64,000 bases of DNA. It comes from Pyrrhosoma nymphula (taxonomy: Eukaryota; Arthropoda; Insecta; Odonata; Coenagrionidae). Below are positions 33,524-43,989 of this stretch, piece by piece. The notes under the pieces are model-generated. The model ran no database searches. It was not told where the DNA came from and saw only the letters and a program-made list of their open reading frames with translations. The stretch covers positions 22,044,596 through 22,108,595 of the forward strand of contig OY754330.1 of the NCBI GenBank assembly GCA_963573305.1, in the 5' to 3' direction. The translations under genes and the position numbers were made by a program. Numbering within the stretch: position 1 is the first letter of the stretch; every line of letters starts with the position of its first letter.

Positions 33524-33877
33524 GATTAGATTTCTGTTGGGGGGGGCCTTCGTCAGGAGCCCGGGCACTTAGATCTTTCTTGGTCCATTGTGCCAACCCC
33601 ATCCCTGTCTGCCACTTGCAGACAGGGGACAAGAGTACCTCAGTAGAGGTATGGAGGACTGGACTCCCCCTGCCTCACCCCAGGTCCAGGTATGGAGGAT
33701 GTCCTCCCTCCAACCGGCCCGGTCTGGGTCTCCCTCCGGCCTCCCGGTATAGGTCTGGAGGGAGTATCATCTCTCCATCCATGCATGGTCGAGGTATGGA
33801 GGAGGGTCACCCATCCAACCACCGTCCGGGCCCAACATTGCTTAACTTCGGAGTTCTGATGGGAACCGGTGTTTCTA
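33524..33877 (-). mobile_element. 5S-rRNA-derived SINE (354 bp)
   Basis: The minus strand opens with ACCGGTTCCCATCAGAACTC followed by CGAAGTTAAGCAATGTTGGG and GGTTGGATGGGTGACC. This follows the 5S rRNA core, including box A (33836-33848) and box C (33805-33816), with the 32-nt spacing found in 5S genes. The remainder is a GC-rich body with repeated CCTCCATACCT words and a 3' end near CTGACGAAGGCCCCCCCC. A 13-bp target duplication flanks it, and the unit at 47250-47270 lacks it. An RNA polymerase III 5S-type promoter would drive it. The 5S-like head with unrelated body fits the SINE3 class. Confidence 0.8.
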
Positions 33878-33890
33878 TAATTAAAAACTA
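33878..33890 (+). repeat. 13-bp target-site duplication of the 5S-derived SINE, right
   Basis: TAATTAAAAACTA, partner of 33511-33523. Confidence 0.8.
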
Positions 33891-34841
33891 ACTATAACCT
33901 ACCACATTCCTTGTCTATTTTATTGATTTTTTGCCTTTCCTCAACATTCCGTTATAACTTCAGGCATTGTGCTCAAACGGTATGACTGAAATGGGAAATA
34001 ATTCCCAAAGCACGAAATTAACCCATAGTTACACGCAAAGCGGGGATTTTGCCGCACTTTTCAAAAGTTCGAAATTACGCGTCAACTGCATATGGATTAC
34101 TGGTGGCATACTCTAGAATTGTATTTCTGAATTTTGGCCACTACAAAGCACATATATTTGAGTTATTGTCACGACCAACTAGTGAGTTAGAATCTGACAA
34201 AGTGAGAACACTGTCCTGGCTGGTGATTAGGCGCTGGCGTGCGTTCACGCTATAGAATAGAACTTCGGGGTTTCTACCGCAACCGTGGAACCATATAAGT
34301 ACAATTCTTTTTTCAACGGTATATCATATATGCTATCTTATTACTATTATTATTTGTAAGTATTTGTATTATTAATTTTTTTATTTATTATTATAATTAT
34401 TACACTTCTATTATATTGTTTGCCCATATTGATTTCTATTTATCCTTACGGTTTACGTATCGTTCATGAATTATTTCATTTCAAAGCAAGGACATATAGG
34501 TAGCAAATAAAAACTAAGATGATGCAATTATCCACAGATAAAGTTTTAATCGATCCGGGTTTCGATGCACTGCATCATCATCAGGTACATATGTTTGGAA
34601 ATCTAGGCATATATACTATACGACAAGGTATATTTGCGTTGATATAGGTAGCAAATGCCCCGAATAGGGTGTGTTGGATGTCTCAAACAATGATAAGTAA
34701 TACGCTTTACCATAATAGTATGTCCCACTAACTATCGCATTTTGAAATCTGTAAGACTGATATTTCGTCCCAAATCTTTTGTATTTTATATAAAATGGTT
34801 GTGATAATTTGAACCTCATACCACAAGTCGTAATGTAGAAA

Positions 34842-34975
34842 TTTCACCTTCATACTCAAATATGCATTACGTTGTAATAAAAATGCGTAACTCATGTTTT
34901 AGTGGTGACCGGAAAAAAGTTACACATGTTTATTACAAGGTATTACACATTTGAGTTTGAAGGCGAAGTTGAATA
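34842..34975. repeat. Imperfect inverted repeat inside the piggyBac element
   Basis: The left arm (TTCACCTTCATACTCAAATATG and on to GTAATAAAAATG) pairs with the right arm near 34930-34973 (CATGTTTATTACAAGG.., TTTGAGTTTGAAGGCGAAGT) around a central stretch of about 40 nt. It could be a small nested element or part of the transposon's own 5' region. Confidence 0.6.
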
Positions 34976-35159
34976 CACTTAGTCGGTGTATCTGCCTGCG
35001 GGAAAAGAACACAATGTTGTAAAGATATCATTACGAGATTCAGGAATCGTAATCTCCTTATGGACGTACAATTTATTTTGATTTTATCGAATTACGAACA
35101 CATCGAATAGTTGGTGAATAATGTCAAGTTTTTTATTCCTAGGTCAGAAAGTATTTATC

Positions 35160-36400
35160 GCCCTCATGAGTTCATATGAGTGCTTCAAGAGCTTGATGAA
35201 GAAGAGAGGAGGGAAGGGCTACGCAACCACGATGCGGAGGATGATTTTTGTGATTTCTCGGATGAAAGTGAAGGGAATTAAGAATATTTTTTGAAGACGC
35301 ACTACATTTCAGCGATAGTGAGCAGTCTGTTGATGAAAATGACGTAAGTCACCCTGATAATTTCAACGTTTATCAAGATAAAGGGAAAAACAGTGATACA
35401 TTTGGGCTAAAGTCTTCATTACACTTTGTTAATTCCAAAACAGAAGCTAAAGACATTGTTCGTGTTTCACCAGGGCCAATATCAGTTACAAAGAATGCCT
35501 CAACCGAACTCGAAGTGTTTCTGAAAATGATTTCACTGAACATGATTGACAACACTGTCGAGAATACGAACTTGTTAATTGAGAAAAACGATCTTCTCAG
35601 GTGTGCTTGAGAATCAGAGATTTCAAGACTACTTCTCGTACGGAAATAATGGCTTTGTTTGGAATTTTATACATTCTCTCAATAAATAAAAGTTGTAAGG
35701 CAGATGCTAGAAGAGCTTGGAAATCAAATGGAACAGGCCTGATGATCTGCAGAGCTACATTCGGGATAAACAGGTTCCGCTTCCTGCTGCAGGCACTTCG
35801 ATTTGATGATTTCAGAACCAGGTGAGCTAAAAAGCCATAGATAAGCTAGCCCCTATCAGATAAATTTATTCTGATCTAAGCAAAAATTTTAGAAAGGGCT
35901 AGTCCCCTGCAAAAATCGACAGGCCGGAACTTCATTATTTGGTTTCCAGGATACCTGCACTCTTGTTTCGTACGATAAAAATGTGTAATTCTGCTTTATA
36001 CGTTGCACAGTAAAGAGGAAATTGATTCAAAAACTGGGAAACCTGAAATGATCCTAGACTACAGCACAACCAAGGGAGGCGTCAGTGGACCAGAAGTGCG
36101 CAAATTACTCCACTATAAGACGAACACGAAGGTGACCTCTTTCAGTATTTTTCCGAATTTTGGATATGGCTGCTGTTAACGCCCACGTAATTTTTGTTGC
36201 CAACTACATTGGAAAAATGTCCATCGAAGACCAAGAATGGAGTTCATGGAAGCTCTCGCATTTAGCCTTGTAGACGAACATTTGAAGTCCAGGACGAAAA
36301 TAAGAAACCTTTCAGTAGATATAAAAAGCTCTTCTTGCAATGAGGCATGGGGAATGTCCTCAAGTGTCTGCTCCTGCATGTGAAACTCAATTTAGGGCGG
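35160..36400 (+). pseudogene. piggyBac transposase, degenerate
   Basis: Fragments in order across frames: EDDFCDFSDES (acidic N-terminus), KDIVRVSPGPISVTKNASTE, then a 74-codon open frame with TEIMALFGILYILSINKSC and GTGLMICRATFGINRFRFLL.ALRFDD, the start of the DDE_Tnp_1_7 domain. Later come GKPEMILDYSTTKGGV and PRMEFMEALAFSLVDE. The first catalytic block and the Cys-rich C-terminus are not recognisable. At least six stops or shifts are present, so it cannot make transposase. Confidence 0.85.
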
Positions 36401-37052
36401 GTCCTTGTTTTATTTACAGAAAACATAAAATAATAAGTGGGTAAACAAATACAATGAATGTTTTCGATTTGTATGTAAACGTCAATCCACGTGCATCAAA
36501 AATATCACGAAAGTCGTGAAAGATACAGTGATGGATAAGAATGATTACTTTTTAAATCACTTGAAAAATCTATTTTATTTATAATGTTTTTGAATATTTA
36601 TTTTTAGTAATTACATGTTTTTGATATAATAATTTTCCTTTGTGTGTATTTTTTTGAGTTGATAGTCTCTCGAGTGTCGTCCTCAATTTCTTAAGAAAAA
36701 TTATTCAAAATATTCATCAAACAATTTGTGAAAAATTTGCATTATTTTGGTTTATAAATACAAGGGAAAATATATCAATTACTTTAATCTATAATAAGTT
36801 ACCCAATTAGTTACCGAAAATCAGCATGAATATTAAGAAAAACCAAGAATGTAAAAGTGCGGCAAAAAAGTCGCAAGCGTGCTCTGGCGTTATCCACGCT
36901 GGTGCGTGTAGCTAAGGGTTAAGTCAACACGAGAAACACTAGAGCCTGACCACGACCACCGAGAGACGTGTATCTCGGGGGTCGTGGCCTGACCCATTGA
37001 GCAGGTCGTAATCGGCAGGAGTTTCAGTTCTATTTATATTTTCTCTGGAGCC

Positions 37053-37124
37053 GACTCCGTGGCGCAAGGGTAGCGCGTCTGACTCCAGGTCAGAAGGTTG
37101 AGTGTTCAAATCACGTCGGAGTCA
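37053..37124 (+). tRNA. tRNA-Trp (CCA) copy 2, variant, possibly decayed
   Basis: 72 nt. The acceptor stem is perfectly paired (GACTCCG/CGGAGTC) and the anticodon is CCA. Changes are AACGGTA to AAGGGTA in the D loop, a loop-end A to G (CTCCAGG), and GCGTG to GAGTG in the T stem, which leaves an A-G mismatch. Function is uncertain. Confidence 0.8.
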
Positions 37125-37242
37125 ACCGCTTAAAATATTTAATTTAAATTTGTATGGGTTCCTTGGAGCCAGAGCATATAGAGTCTTCATTTTCATTTTT
37201 TATTGTGTGAGGACTTCAACATGTAACAATAACGAATGCATG

Positions 37243-37989
37243 AAGCTATTTTTTCATGTAGCCGTTTTTGCGTCGATGCGTTGTGCGTCACGTAATTACC
37301 CCGTTTTCATGTCAGCGTCAGCATTTTTACGGCAGCACCTCACATGTCATGCTATTATTCAAAAGGAATTTAATTATTTATCGTTGCAAATTTACTACTC
37401 AGCATATAAGTTCCATTTATCTTTAAATTGAGAAATGCTTTCTTAGGTTCTACGAGTCATATTATGGTCTATATTAAAGATAAAGTATTACCAGCGACGA
37501 AATGGAAACAAGGGAAATCCCTCACTTAGTACTATCCAAATAACTTTCTATGGGGTACATAGGCGTATATTGATGATTCAAGCATTTTAGTAAATCATTC
37601 ATACCGTGCTTGATATTTATTCAACGTCATTTATTCGTAAAAAAAAGAACTTGATGCATAAATTTCCCTCACAAACTTTCCAGGGGAAGAGGACACTGAA
37701 CCAAGTTCCAAGTATTTATCTTAATTTACAATTTCTGTGCCAGTTCCCTCCCAAATGATGAAGTCTGACTATATATATGTAATAATGATAGTTTTTGCGT
37801 ATAAATGAGACCCTCGTGAACATTATGAAGAAACATTTGCGCCAAAAATAACTCAAATCGGAGATAAGAATGCAGCTGCGTCAAAAGATAGGCAACTTCG
37901 GCGTCAACGCAACCTGCGTTGAGGATCTCGCTTCTGATTGGCAGCGAAGTGTGCGTCAATGCAAAAACAGCCACATGAAAACGTAGCTT
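37243..37989. mobile_element. Non-autonomous DNA element with inverted ends, carrying R1 sequence
   Basis: The ends are inverted: AAGCTATTTTTTCATGTAGC and GTTTTTGCGTCGA on the left, with right-end complement AAGCTACGTTTTCATGTGGC and GTTTTTGCATTGACGC. The tRNA-Trp flanks at 32960-33080 and 47640-47750 run through this site without it. Its interior (37487-37790) is part of R1, the repeat beside the F-box genes. No transposase is present and the target duplication is unclear. Confidence 0.65.
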
Positions 37990-38719
37990 GATGCTAATAC
38001 TGAGTAGGGCCAACGCCACATAAAGTAAGTTTACTTTAAGTGGTGTTGGTAGAGCCTCCTACCTATATTAAGTACTAAAACAAGATCGAATATGCATCTT
38101 AATGATAATGGTTTCTAATTTATAATGAAGCGCAACTAAATGTGATCGTAGCCTGCATAGAACAGTTGAACGTCTAAGTTATCTCAGTTAACGCGGTGGA
38201 TGACGGCGCGATGATTAATGGGTGAATAAGTGTCCCTCCCATTCCTAAATATACTCAGCTATGATCTAACCAAGCCTCATCTAGAATGGGGCAGGAGTGT
38301 GTCAATACCCATCGCGACCAAAAATAGAAATTTTGCAATTACCTTCTAATATCTATAAAGCTTAAATGAAAGTTCCGGTTCCACCCTCAAACGAATTCAA
38401 CTTATGGTAATTATCACCAGTAATGCCACGCTTGCGGTGCAGGGATACAGTGGAGTTGATGCCAAACTCGTTACACATAATAAGATAGGCATAATTAGCT
38501 TTAGATTCCTTTTTTCGTTGGCTAGATTCAGGATAGTTATAGTCTACCCTTAATGCGACTCATTCATAATTGAACTGCATTTACTATCTTTCCGAGTGCT
38601 GAAAGCTTGAAAACTAGTGGACATGAAGTAAGCATGGAGGGGAAGTAATTTTGTTTTCTAGTAAAGGCATTCGAGTGGTCCTTTGCTGGCAATTATCAGA
38701 TTTCTTTTTATGTAAAGCT

Positions 38720-39249
38720 TTTGCTCTGTGTCTGGCGGCGTTATTTTACCAGTTTTCAAGGCTCCCCTTGCCTCTAGTTAACGATTCTAGTTACGACACC
38801 ACCACGATGCCTAGGCTACATAAGCACCCAATGCAGTCTCTTAATATCACTATTCGTGGAATAGAAAGTCATCTGAAATCCATTAATTCCAAGAAATCAC
38901 CCGGTCCCGATCAAATTCCCGCCCGAGTTTATAAAGAACTAGTATCAGAAATAGCACCGATCCTTAAAATAATATTTGAAAAATCTCTAACACAACATCA
39001 TGTTCCTTACGATTGGAGAATCGCGAACGTTACACCAATATTTAAAAGTGGCGACAAGGAAGAGCCCAGTAACTATAGACCGATTTCCCTTACGTCTATC
39101 TCGTGCAAGATATTGGAACATATAATCGTCAGTTCGATTATGGGGTACTTGGATAGTCAAAACTTGTTAACGCCAAATCAGCACGGATTCCGGAAAGGCA
39201 GGTCATGCGAAACCCAGTTGGCCCTCTTCCTTCACGACATTCTTTCCTC
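38720..39249 (+). mobile_element. CR1-group LINE RT fragment, truncated copy
   Basis: Reads NITIRGIESHLKSINSKKSP, GPDQIPARVYKELVSEIAPI, HHVPYDWRIANVTPIFKSGD, NYRPISLTSISCKILEHIIV and HGFRKGRSCETQLALFLHDI, then stops at the duplication breakpoint. The palm domain is missing. It is the twin of 49935-50469. Confidence 0.85.
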
Positions 39250-40420
39250 TTCAACATGTAAAAATAACGAATGCATGAGGCTATGTTTTCATGTGGCCGT
39301 TTTTGCGTCAATGCGTTATGCGTCACGCTATAAACCCGTATAAGTGTATGCAAGGGAATTCGTAAGGCAGCACATCGCATGTTATGTTATTATCGAATAG
39401 AAATAAAATATTTTTTTGTTGCAAAATTTCCTAAAAATACTTTTGAGCATATTTGTTCCATTGTTCATTAAATTGCGAAATGCTTTCGTAGGTTGTACAA
39501 TCCATATCGCGGTCGAAATAAACGATAAAATATTTCCAGTGACGAAAGGGAAATACCTCAATTCGTATTTTATGAATAACTCTCTATCAGGTATTTTAGG
39601 GCACACTCATGATTCTAGTAAATCATTCATACGGAGCTTGATATTTATATAACGTCATTTATTCGCATAATAAGAACTTGATGTACATATATCACTCACA
39701 AACTTCCCACGGGAAGAGAACACTCCAAGTTCCAAGTATATATCATAATAGACGATTTCTGTAACCGTTCCCTCCAAAATGATGAAGCCTGACTTGATAT
39801 ATGTAAATAGTGATAATTGTTTCCGGACGTTTCTTTAGCGTTCTTAGATCAATCCGAAGAGATTACATTAATTAGTTTCCCAAGAAATGATTTTATTTGT
39901 GGATTATCCAATTATCTGGTTATTGATTATCCGGACGGGGTCCGATCCTAATTAATCCGCATAAATGGAGTTTTACTGTACTTTAATACTAACGGTCCCA
40001 CTAATATTAGCAGCACTACCTAAAAAGTAGTGCATACTAATGATGCTTGAAGGAACCGTGACCCCATCTCAGGCCCAATACACAAAAGCATACAAAATGC
40101 TAATATAGGGAAAGCCATTATTTCCATTGTGTCAATCTTGTAATAAATTATTACTTGTAGTAATGCATCAATAATCGTAGTTACACTAACTTTAATTGGA
40201 TGTAGGTAGTGTAATGCATGTTGATGACTACTCATCCCTGTCACAAAATCTTGATGTGGCTTGAAGGGTATTTTGTAGATGGAGAATAAAAGTGGTCGAC
40301 TCAACATTCCTGTGTACCCCGATTTTCTCACTTGCGATGCAATCATTCCTTGTTTCCCTGTATTTCGAAATGCAGTCAATAATTCAAAGTTTCTTGTAAC
40401 TGCTTACTATATCTTAAAAC
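39250..40420 (+). repeat. Repeat R1, copy 3, joined to the inverted-repeat arm
   Basis: It begins with a left arm of the 37243 element (39278: AGGCTATGTTTTCATGTGGC) and runs into the same R1 sequence as 1-690 and 2669-3300, including the family-A LINE tail at about 40180-40285. It is the downstream flank of F-box gene C. It shows R1 to be the interior of that element, here longer than in the 0.75-kb copies. Confidence 0.75.
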
Positions 40421-40757
40421 ACCTACCATGACCTGAAATACTCGCGAAAAGTTTACAGGAGAGCGACAAACCTCTAAATCTGCAATTAAAGGAGAGACAT
40501 TCATTTGCAAAATAGCTTAAAGCCCACGCGATAAATGCCCAAATAATACAAAGGATTAGGGATGAGCAATAAAACGATTGATTATAAACGAGAAAATGAC
40601 ACTGATGCTATAAAAAATGGGTGGTCGTAAAAAAATTGCAGGGAAGAAGTGGTGTCGTGCAGAAAACGCATTACAAGAAAGCGAGGCAAAATCGAGAGAT
40701 GTCGACAGGGAGGTAGGTAACTTTAAATAAAAGGACTAGCCATCATGGTCAAGGAAA

Positions 40758-40763
40758 TTTATT
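40758..40763 (-). promoter_or_regulatory. Poly(A) signal AATAAA of F-box gene C
   Basis: AATAAA on the minus strand starts 57 bp past the stop at 40820. Its surroundings match gene B (GCAATAAATTTCCTTGACCA). Confidence 0.65.
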
Positions 40764-40819
40764 GCACAAGTATTTGGATACAATGTTGTCAACTCCAAAA
40801 AACCCGTAAACCATAATAG

Positions 40820-43228
40820 TCATACTCTCATGCTCCGATTAGAAACACTCCCCGGTCGGTCTACGACGAAAGGGTGCCCGGAAGGCCGGCTGGATGCACA
40901 CGAAGATAATGATACGGTGCCAATAGGAAGGCCAAGCATGGTCCCCAAAGCTGGAAAAAAGACGAAATGCGACATTAGCTCAGTTGTGAGTAAATCAAAA
41001 TCTTATAGTGATAATGAAATATAATTCTAAAATTTAAAAGTCAATCTTACAAAGATAATTGCAAAATAAGACCTGGTACCAGCACAGTCAATAGAGCAAC
41101 CCAAGTACGTTTAAATATACGGAACTCTAAAAAGCGTATTTATTTGAATCATGGTTATATAACAATTACAGTATATTGGTTGACGATATGGAAATAAGTA
41201 ATGCAAAGCAAAATATTAATATGCCGCATCAAGCAGTTCGTTAATCGTTCGGTAATTTCCCTTACCTTTGCGAGTGGCGTTCTTTGCCTTGCGTACGGTC
41301 ACTTTCATTGACGTCTTGCTGCCTTTGGATATAATAACAGGTCCATGTTTCTTCACAGGAGAAACAACTGTAATTAAGAGAAAGTCAATCAGTAAAAAGA
41401 ACACAGTACAACACAGAACACTATCTCTCCAAAAAGTGGCAGCTCATATGAGACATCGAAAACATATAAATGATTTTATAAATTATCGTATTTATCCGTA
41501 TATAAACGGCACTTTTATCCCGATTTTCGTGCCTCAAAATCCGGGTGCGGCTAAAATTCGAAAACTTTCATAAAAATTTGAGCAAACCAGCCTTTCAGAT
41601 TTACACGGAAGCCAGCTATACTCGCCTAAGCCACGGGGAAAGTAAGAAATAAAGCTGAAAAATGGAAAAATGGTGCATAATTGAGGACCCGAGAGTCAAA
41701 GTAATACCAGTGACATCAACACGAAAAGAATACAAGTGTTAGAAAGTATGGTGCTGCGATCTAGTCGCCGAAAAATCAAGCTACTTTGCATTTTTTCATT
41801 TCTTAATGGGGCAAAGAGATACAGGTGACAATGGACGATGTTTGACACTAGTATTACTCTGAGTCTCAGGCCATCAATGTATTCATATATTAAATGATAA
41901 TATAGGTAACATTGTTTAACAGTTACATAGGAAAACTGAAAACAAAAAAATTCTACTGTAGGAAGTACGGGATGCACTAAAAAGGGTGCTGCTTAAATTT
42001 GCATTTTATTTTTTTCCTGTTAAAGTCCCCAGAAACGGGATGCGGCTTATATTCGAGTGCGGCGTCTACTCAGAAAAATACTGTATTGAGAGTTAGGTAA
42101 CTTCTCACCTCGGTTTGATTTCAATGTCCTCATTTCATAGCACTCGTTTCTCGCATCGAAGGGTCGCCCGTTCTGACCGCCCCGCAGAGTGCGAATCCGG
42201 ATGTTCAACGGCATCGCCCTCTCCTTCCTCAACCGACAGAGATGTTGGTGGACTCGAGAACTCATCTCGGGGTCGCAGTGTATATAAGACAGCCATGTCT
42301 TATTCACTAGGGCACAGGACATCAGAGTGGCAGGATCCATCATCCTAAAAAAAAATTAAATCAGAGTTTCAGATCATTTTCTAAAAATGTCACTTGGTAA
42401 CTTTACTCCACAAATGATTGGATGGATTTAAAACTTGAATGCACCAAAAATACCACCAAGATAAAAAATATCATGTGCTAACAAGTATTCAAGGACTACA
42501 ATAAAATATTTACTGCTCACAAAACCAGGAACGACTTAAAAATCAGCTAGCGCAATATAGAAACTGCGTGAAAAACATTAGAATTGCCAGCCGTATGTTA
42601 TGATATGATATCAATTTCCTAAAAATGTCACTGGGTAACTGTACTCCACGAATGTATGAATGGATTTAAAACTAGAATACACCAAAAATACCACCAAGAT
42701 TAAAGATTATCATGTGTGAGTATCAAGTATTCAAGTACTACAATAAATATTTACTGCTCACAAAACCAGGGACGACTTAAAAATCAGCTAGCGTAGTATA
42801 AAAACTGCGTGAACAAAATAAGAATTGCCAACCGTATGTTATTTCAATATTTAATAGCCGCAACTCCCGTGGATGCAATATCATGATATTCGTATAAGAT
42901 TTCAACAACCAGTATAAAACCAACTTCAATGTTAACACTGGAGAACGTTATGATTTTAAGATTCACAAATATAGGGTATCTTGTCCCTAATTATCATTTT
43001 GAATAACCATAATAATTATCAATAATTGTCATAGATCAAGTACCTATGTGGCTTACACAAAACTATTTTTGAGTGTATCTTAACTTCACCAAATTTAAGA
43101 GTTCGAAAGACTTACCTCAATATTTTAATCACCATCTCCGGAGGAAGACTCCCAAGGATGTCGAACCTGGGACTATCGTCCTCCGTACGGCTTCCCATGA
43201 AGCAAAGCAGCGAGATGAAGGAATCCAT
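40820..43228 (-). CDS. F-box protein gene C, complete four-exon gene
   Basis: Exons: 43228-43116, 42344-42109, 41367-41266 and 40950-40820, totalling 582 nt (193 aa plus TGA), all GT-AG, phases 2, 1 and 1. Residues about 25-70 form a canonical F-box (LGSLPPEMVIKILR, MMDPATLMSCALVNKTW) with the LP, IL and W positions intact. Next come HLCRLRKERAMPLNIRI, TLRGGQNGRPFDARNE, a basic stretch (VTVRKAKNATRK) that could act as a nuclear signal, and a Ser-rich tail. No WD40, LRR or kelch repeat follows, so it is a short F-box-only type. The start is fixed by conservation of MDSFISLLCFMGSR in A, B and C. Intron 1 holds a 238-bp tandem duplication and intron 2 a pogo-like insertion. The likely role is Skp1 adaptor (family knowledge); the substrate is unknown. 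Confidence 0.9.
41490..42085. mobile_element. Pogo/Tigger-type non-autonomous element in intron 2 of gene C
   Basis: The left end has TATAAACGGCACTTTTATCC and CTCAAAATCCGGGTGCGGCT. The right end read inward has CGCCGCACTCGAATATAAGC and CGCATCCCGTTTCTGG. This GCACTTTT..CAAAATC-GGGTGCG and CGAATATAA style is typical of pogo-type repeats. Gene B intron 2 is 136 bp and gene D's 151 bp, against 741 bp here, which fits an insertion. No transposase frame is seen. Confidence 0.5.
42363..42842. repeat. 238-bp tandem duplication in intron 1 of gene C
   Basis: CTAAAAATGTCACTKGGTAAC occurs at 42381 and 42619, and the following 220 bp are repeated (for example ATACCACCAAGAT, TTTACTGCTCACAAAACCAG, GACTTAAAAATCAGCTAGCG). 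Confidence 0.85.
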
Positions 43229-43382
43229 CGGCAAGTGCAGCAGAGATATCGGTTGTATGTATCGGGAAAAGCACCGAAAAAAGTACTCACTCAAGAATGC
43301 TTAAAAGACAATCTCACTAAAAGAGCTTTACACCTGAACACAGTGGAGCAGATAATGCGAAGGAATAGCAGTAGCACACCCC

Positions 43383-43482
43383 TATTTATACCTCCACTGC
43401 ATTATTGGCCGTTGCAACTGCAGCGCCCTCCCGCCCCTCCCCCAAAAAGTGAAAGGTTGTTGCAGCTAGAGATGCCTATTGG
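43383..43482 (-). promoter_or_regulatory. TATA / GC-rich / CCAAT promoter of F-box gene C
   Basis: On the minus strand: CCAAT (43482-43478), CACTTTTTGGGGGAGGGGCG, GGAGGGCG, GTTGCAACGGCCAAT, then TATAAATAG (43390-43382). TATA lies about 155 bp upstream of the ATG. The same modules in the same order precede gene B. The start site is expected near 43355. Confidence 0.7.
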
Positions 43483-43584
43483 TCTAAATCATTTTGTAAC
43501 GGACTTAATCGTCTAATCCATATCCCATTGTATATACTACACCAAAATTAGAAAAAAATAATATAAATTGTTCATCAATATATG

Positions 43585-43810
43585 ATTAAAATTATGAGGA
43601 TAATAGGCGAGGTCCAAAAATCAACTTGGGATATTACAAAGAGATCTATAGATATACTGAAATTATAATTGGCAGGGACAAACAATAAAACGGGCAACTA
43701 AATACTAAACCTAAAGACGGGTCACAGAGCATAAGCCGACGAAAAAGGTCAGGCATCCTCTGCAATCATCAGTGTCCCTTGCTGCTTGCGCAGCAAAGGA
43801 CACTGATGAT
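43585..43810 (+). mobile_element. Jockey LINE 3' end (5'-truncated) with terminal palindrome
   Basis: Matches the 3' end of the jockey at 52113-53560: GGCGAGGTCCAAAAATCAAC, AAACGGGCAACTAAA, GACGGGTCACAGAGCATAAG, ending GCTGCTTGCGCAGCAAAGGA. It inserted about 100 bp beyond the CCAAT box of gene C. Confidence 0.8.
43765..43810. repeat. 46-nt near-perfect hairpin
   Basis: Arms 43765-43785 and 43790-43810 pair at 20 of 21 positions around the loop TTGC. The right arm is the jockey 3' end (GCAGCAAAGGACACTG), so the left arm looks like an inverted copy of it. Confidence 0.9.
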
Positions 43811-43880
43811 TAAAATAAGATAGTTAATGAAGAAGGAAATACATTCACAAAACGCGATTGCAACAATTGAACTGTAAAGC

Positions 43881-43985
43881 TCACCCGATCCTACCTCAAA
43901 AAGTGAAAGGTAGTAGCAACTGCCTAAATTTTGCGTTCTCATTGGTAACATAAATTTTTGCAACGGACTTCTCTGCAACAACTAC
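43881..43985 (-). repeat. Partial second copy of the F-box gene upstream region
   Basis: CTCAAAAAGTGAAAGGTAGT, CTCATTGGTAACAT and TTGCAACGGACTT parallel 43438-43506 (CCCAAAAAGTGAAAGGTTGT, CTATTGGTCTAAAT, TTGTAACGGACTT). It keeps the CCAAT box but has no TATA box or exon 1. Confidence 0.65.
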
Positions 43986-43989
43986 TTTA

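Larger units (their letters stand above)
34018..36922 (+). mobile_element. piggyBac-like transposon with both ends and TTAA duplications
   Basis: It runs from TTAA (34018-34021) to TTAA (36919-36922). The ends are inverted: CCCATAGTTACACGCA on the left and, read inward from the right, CCCTTAGCTACACGCA; inside both is a TTTTTGCCGCACTTTT-type block. The flank GAAGCACGAAAT-TTAA-GTCAACACGAG exists without the element at 48180-48183 in the unit of the fourth tRNA copy, proving the insertion and its target. Confidence 0.92.
37143..39249 (+). repeat. Near-identical 2.1-kb duplication, copy 1 (paired with 48361-50469)
   Basis: By eye about a dozen differences occur over 2.1 kb (for example CTGGCGGCG/CTGGCGTCG and CCGGTCCCG/CCGGTACCG). 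It covers the flank of tRNA-Trp copy 2, an inverted-repeat element and the 5' part of a CR1-group LINE. The match stops abruptly at 39249 inside the RT. Confidence 0.9.

Noticed and set aside
33800..33877. Genuine 5S rRNA gene
   Set aside because: Only the central part of 5S is present, followed by unrelated sequence, with target duplications around the whole unit, so it is a SINE.
33580..33891. 103-codon GC-rich open frame
   Set aside because: It lies on the opposite strand of the 5S-derived SINE and owes its openness to GC-rich sequence; no protein family is visible.
34506..34600. CCTGATGATGATGC..GAAACCCGG motif suggesting a Penelope-like end
   Set aside because: The wording is suggestive, but no coding region or boundaries accompany it, and it lies inside the piggyBac element; too weak to list.
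37726..38019. 97-codon open frame present twice (also 48946-49239)
   Set aside because: Its two copies lie in the nearly identical duplication and in the arm of an inverted-repeat element; identity reflects recent duplication, not selection.
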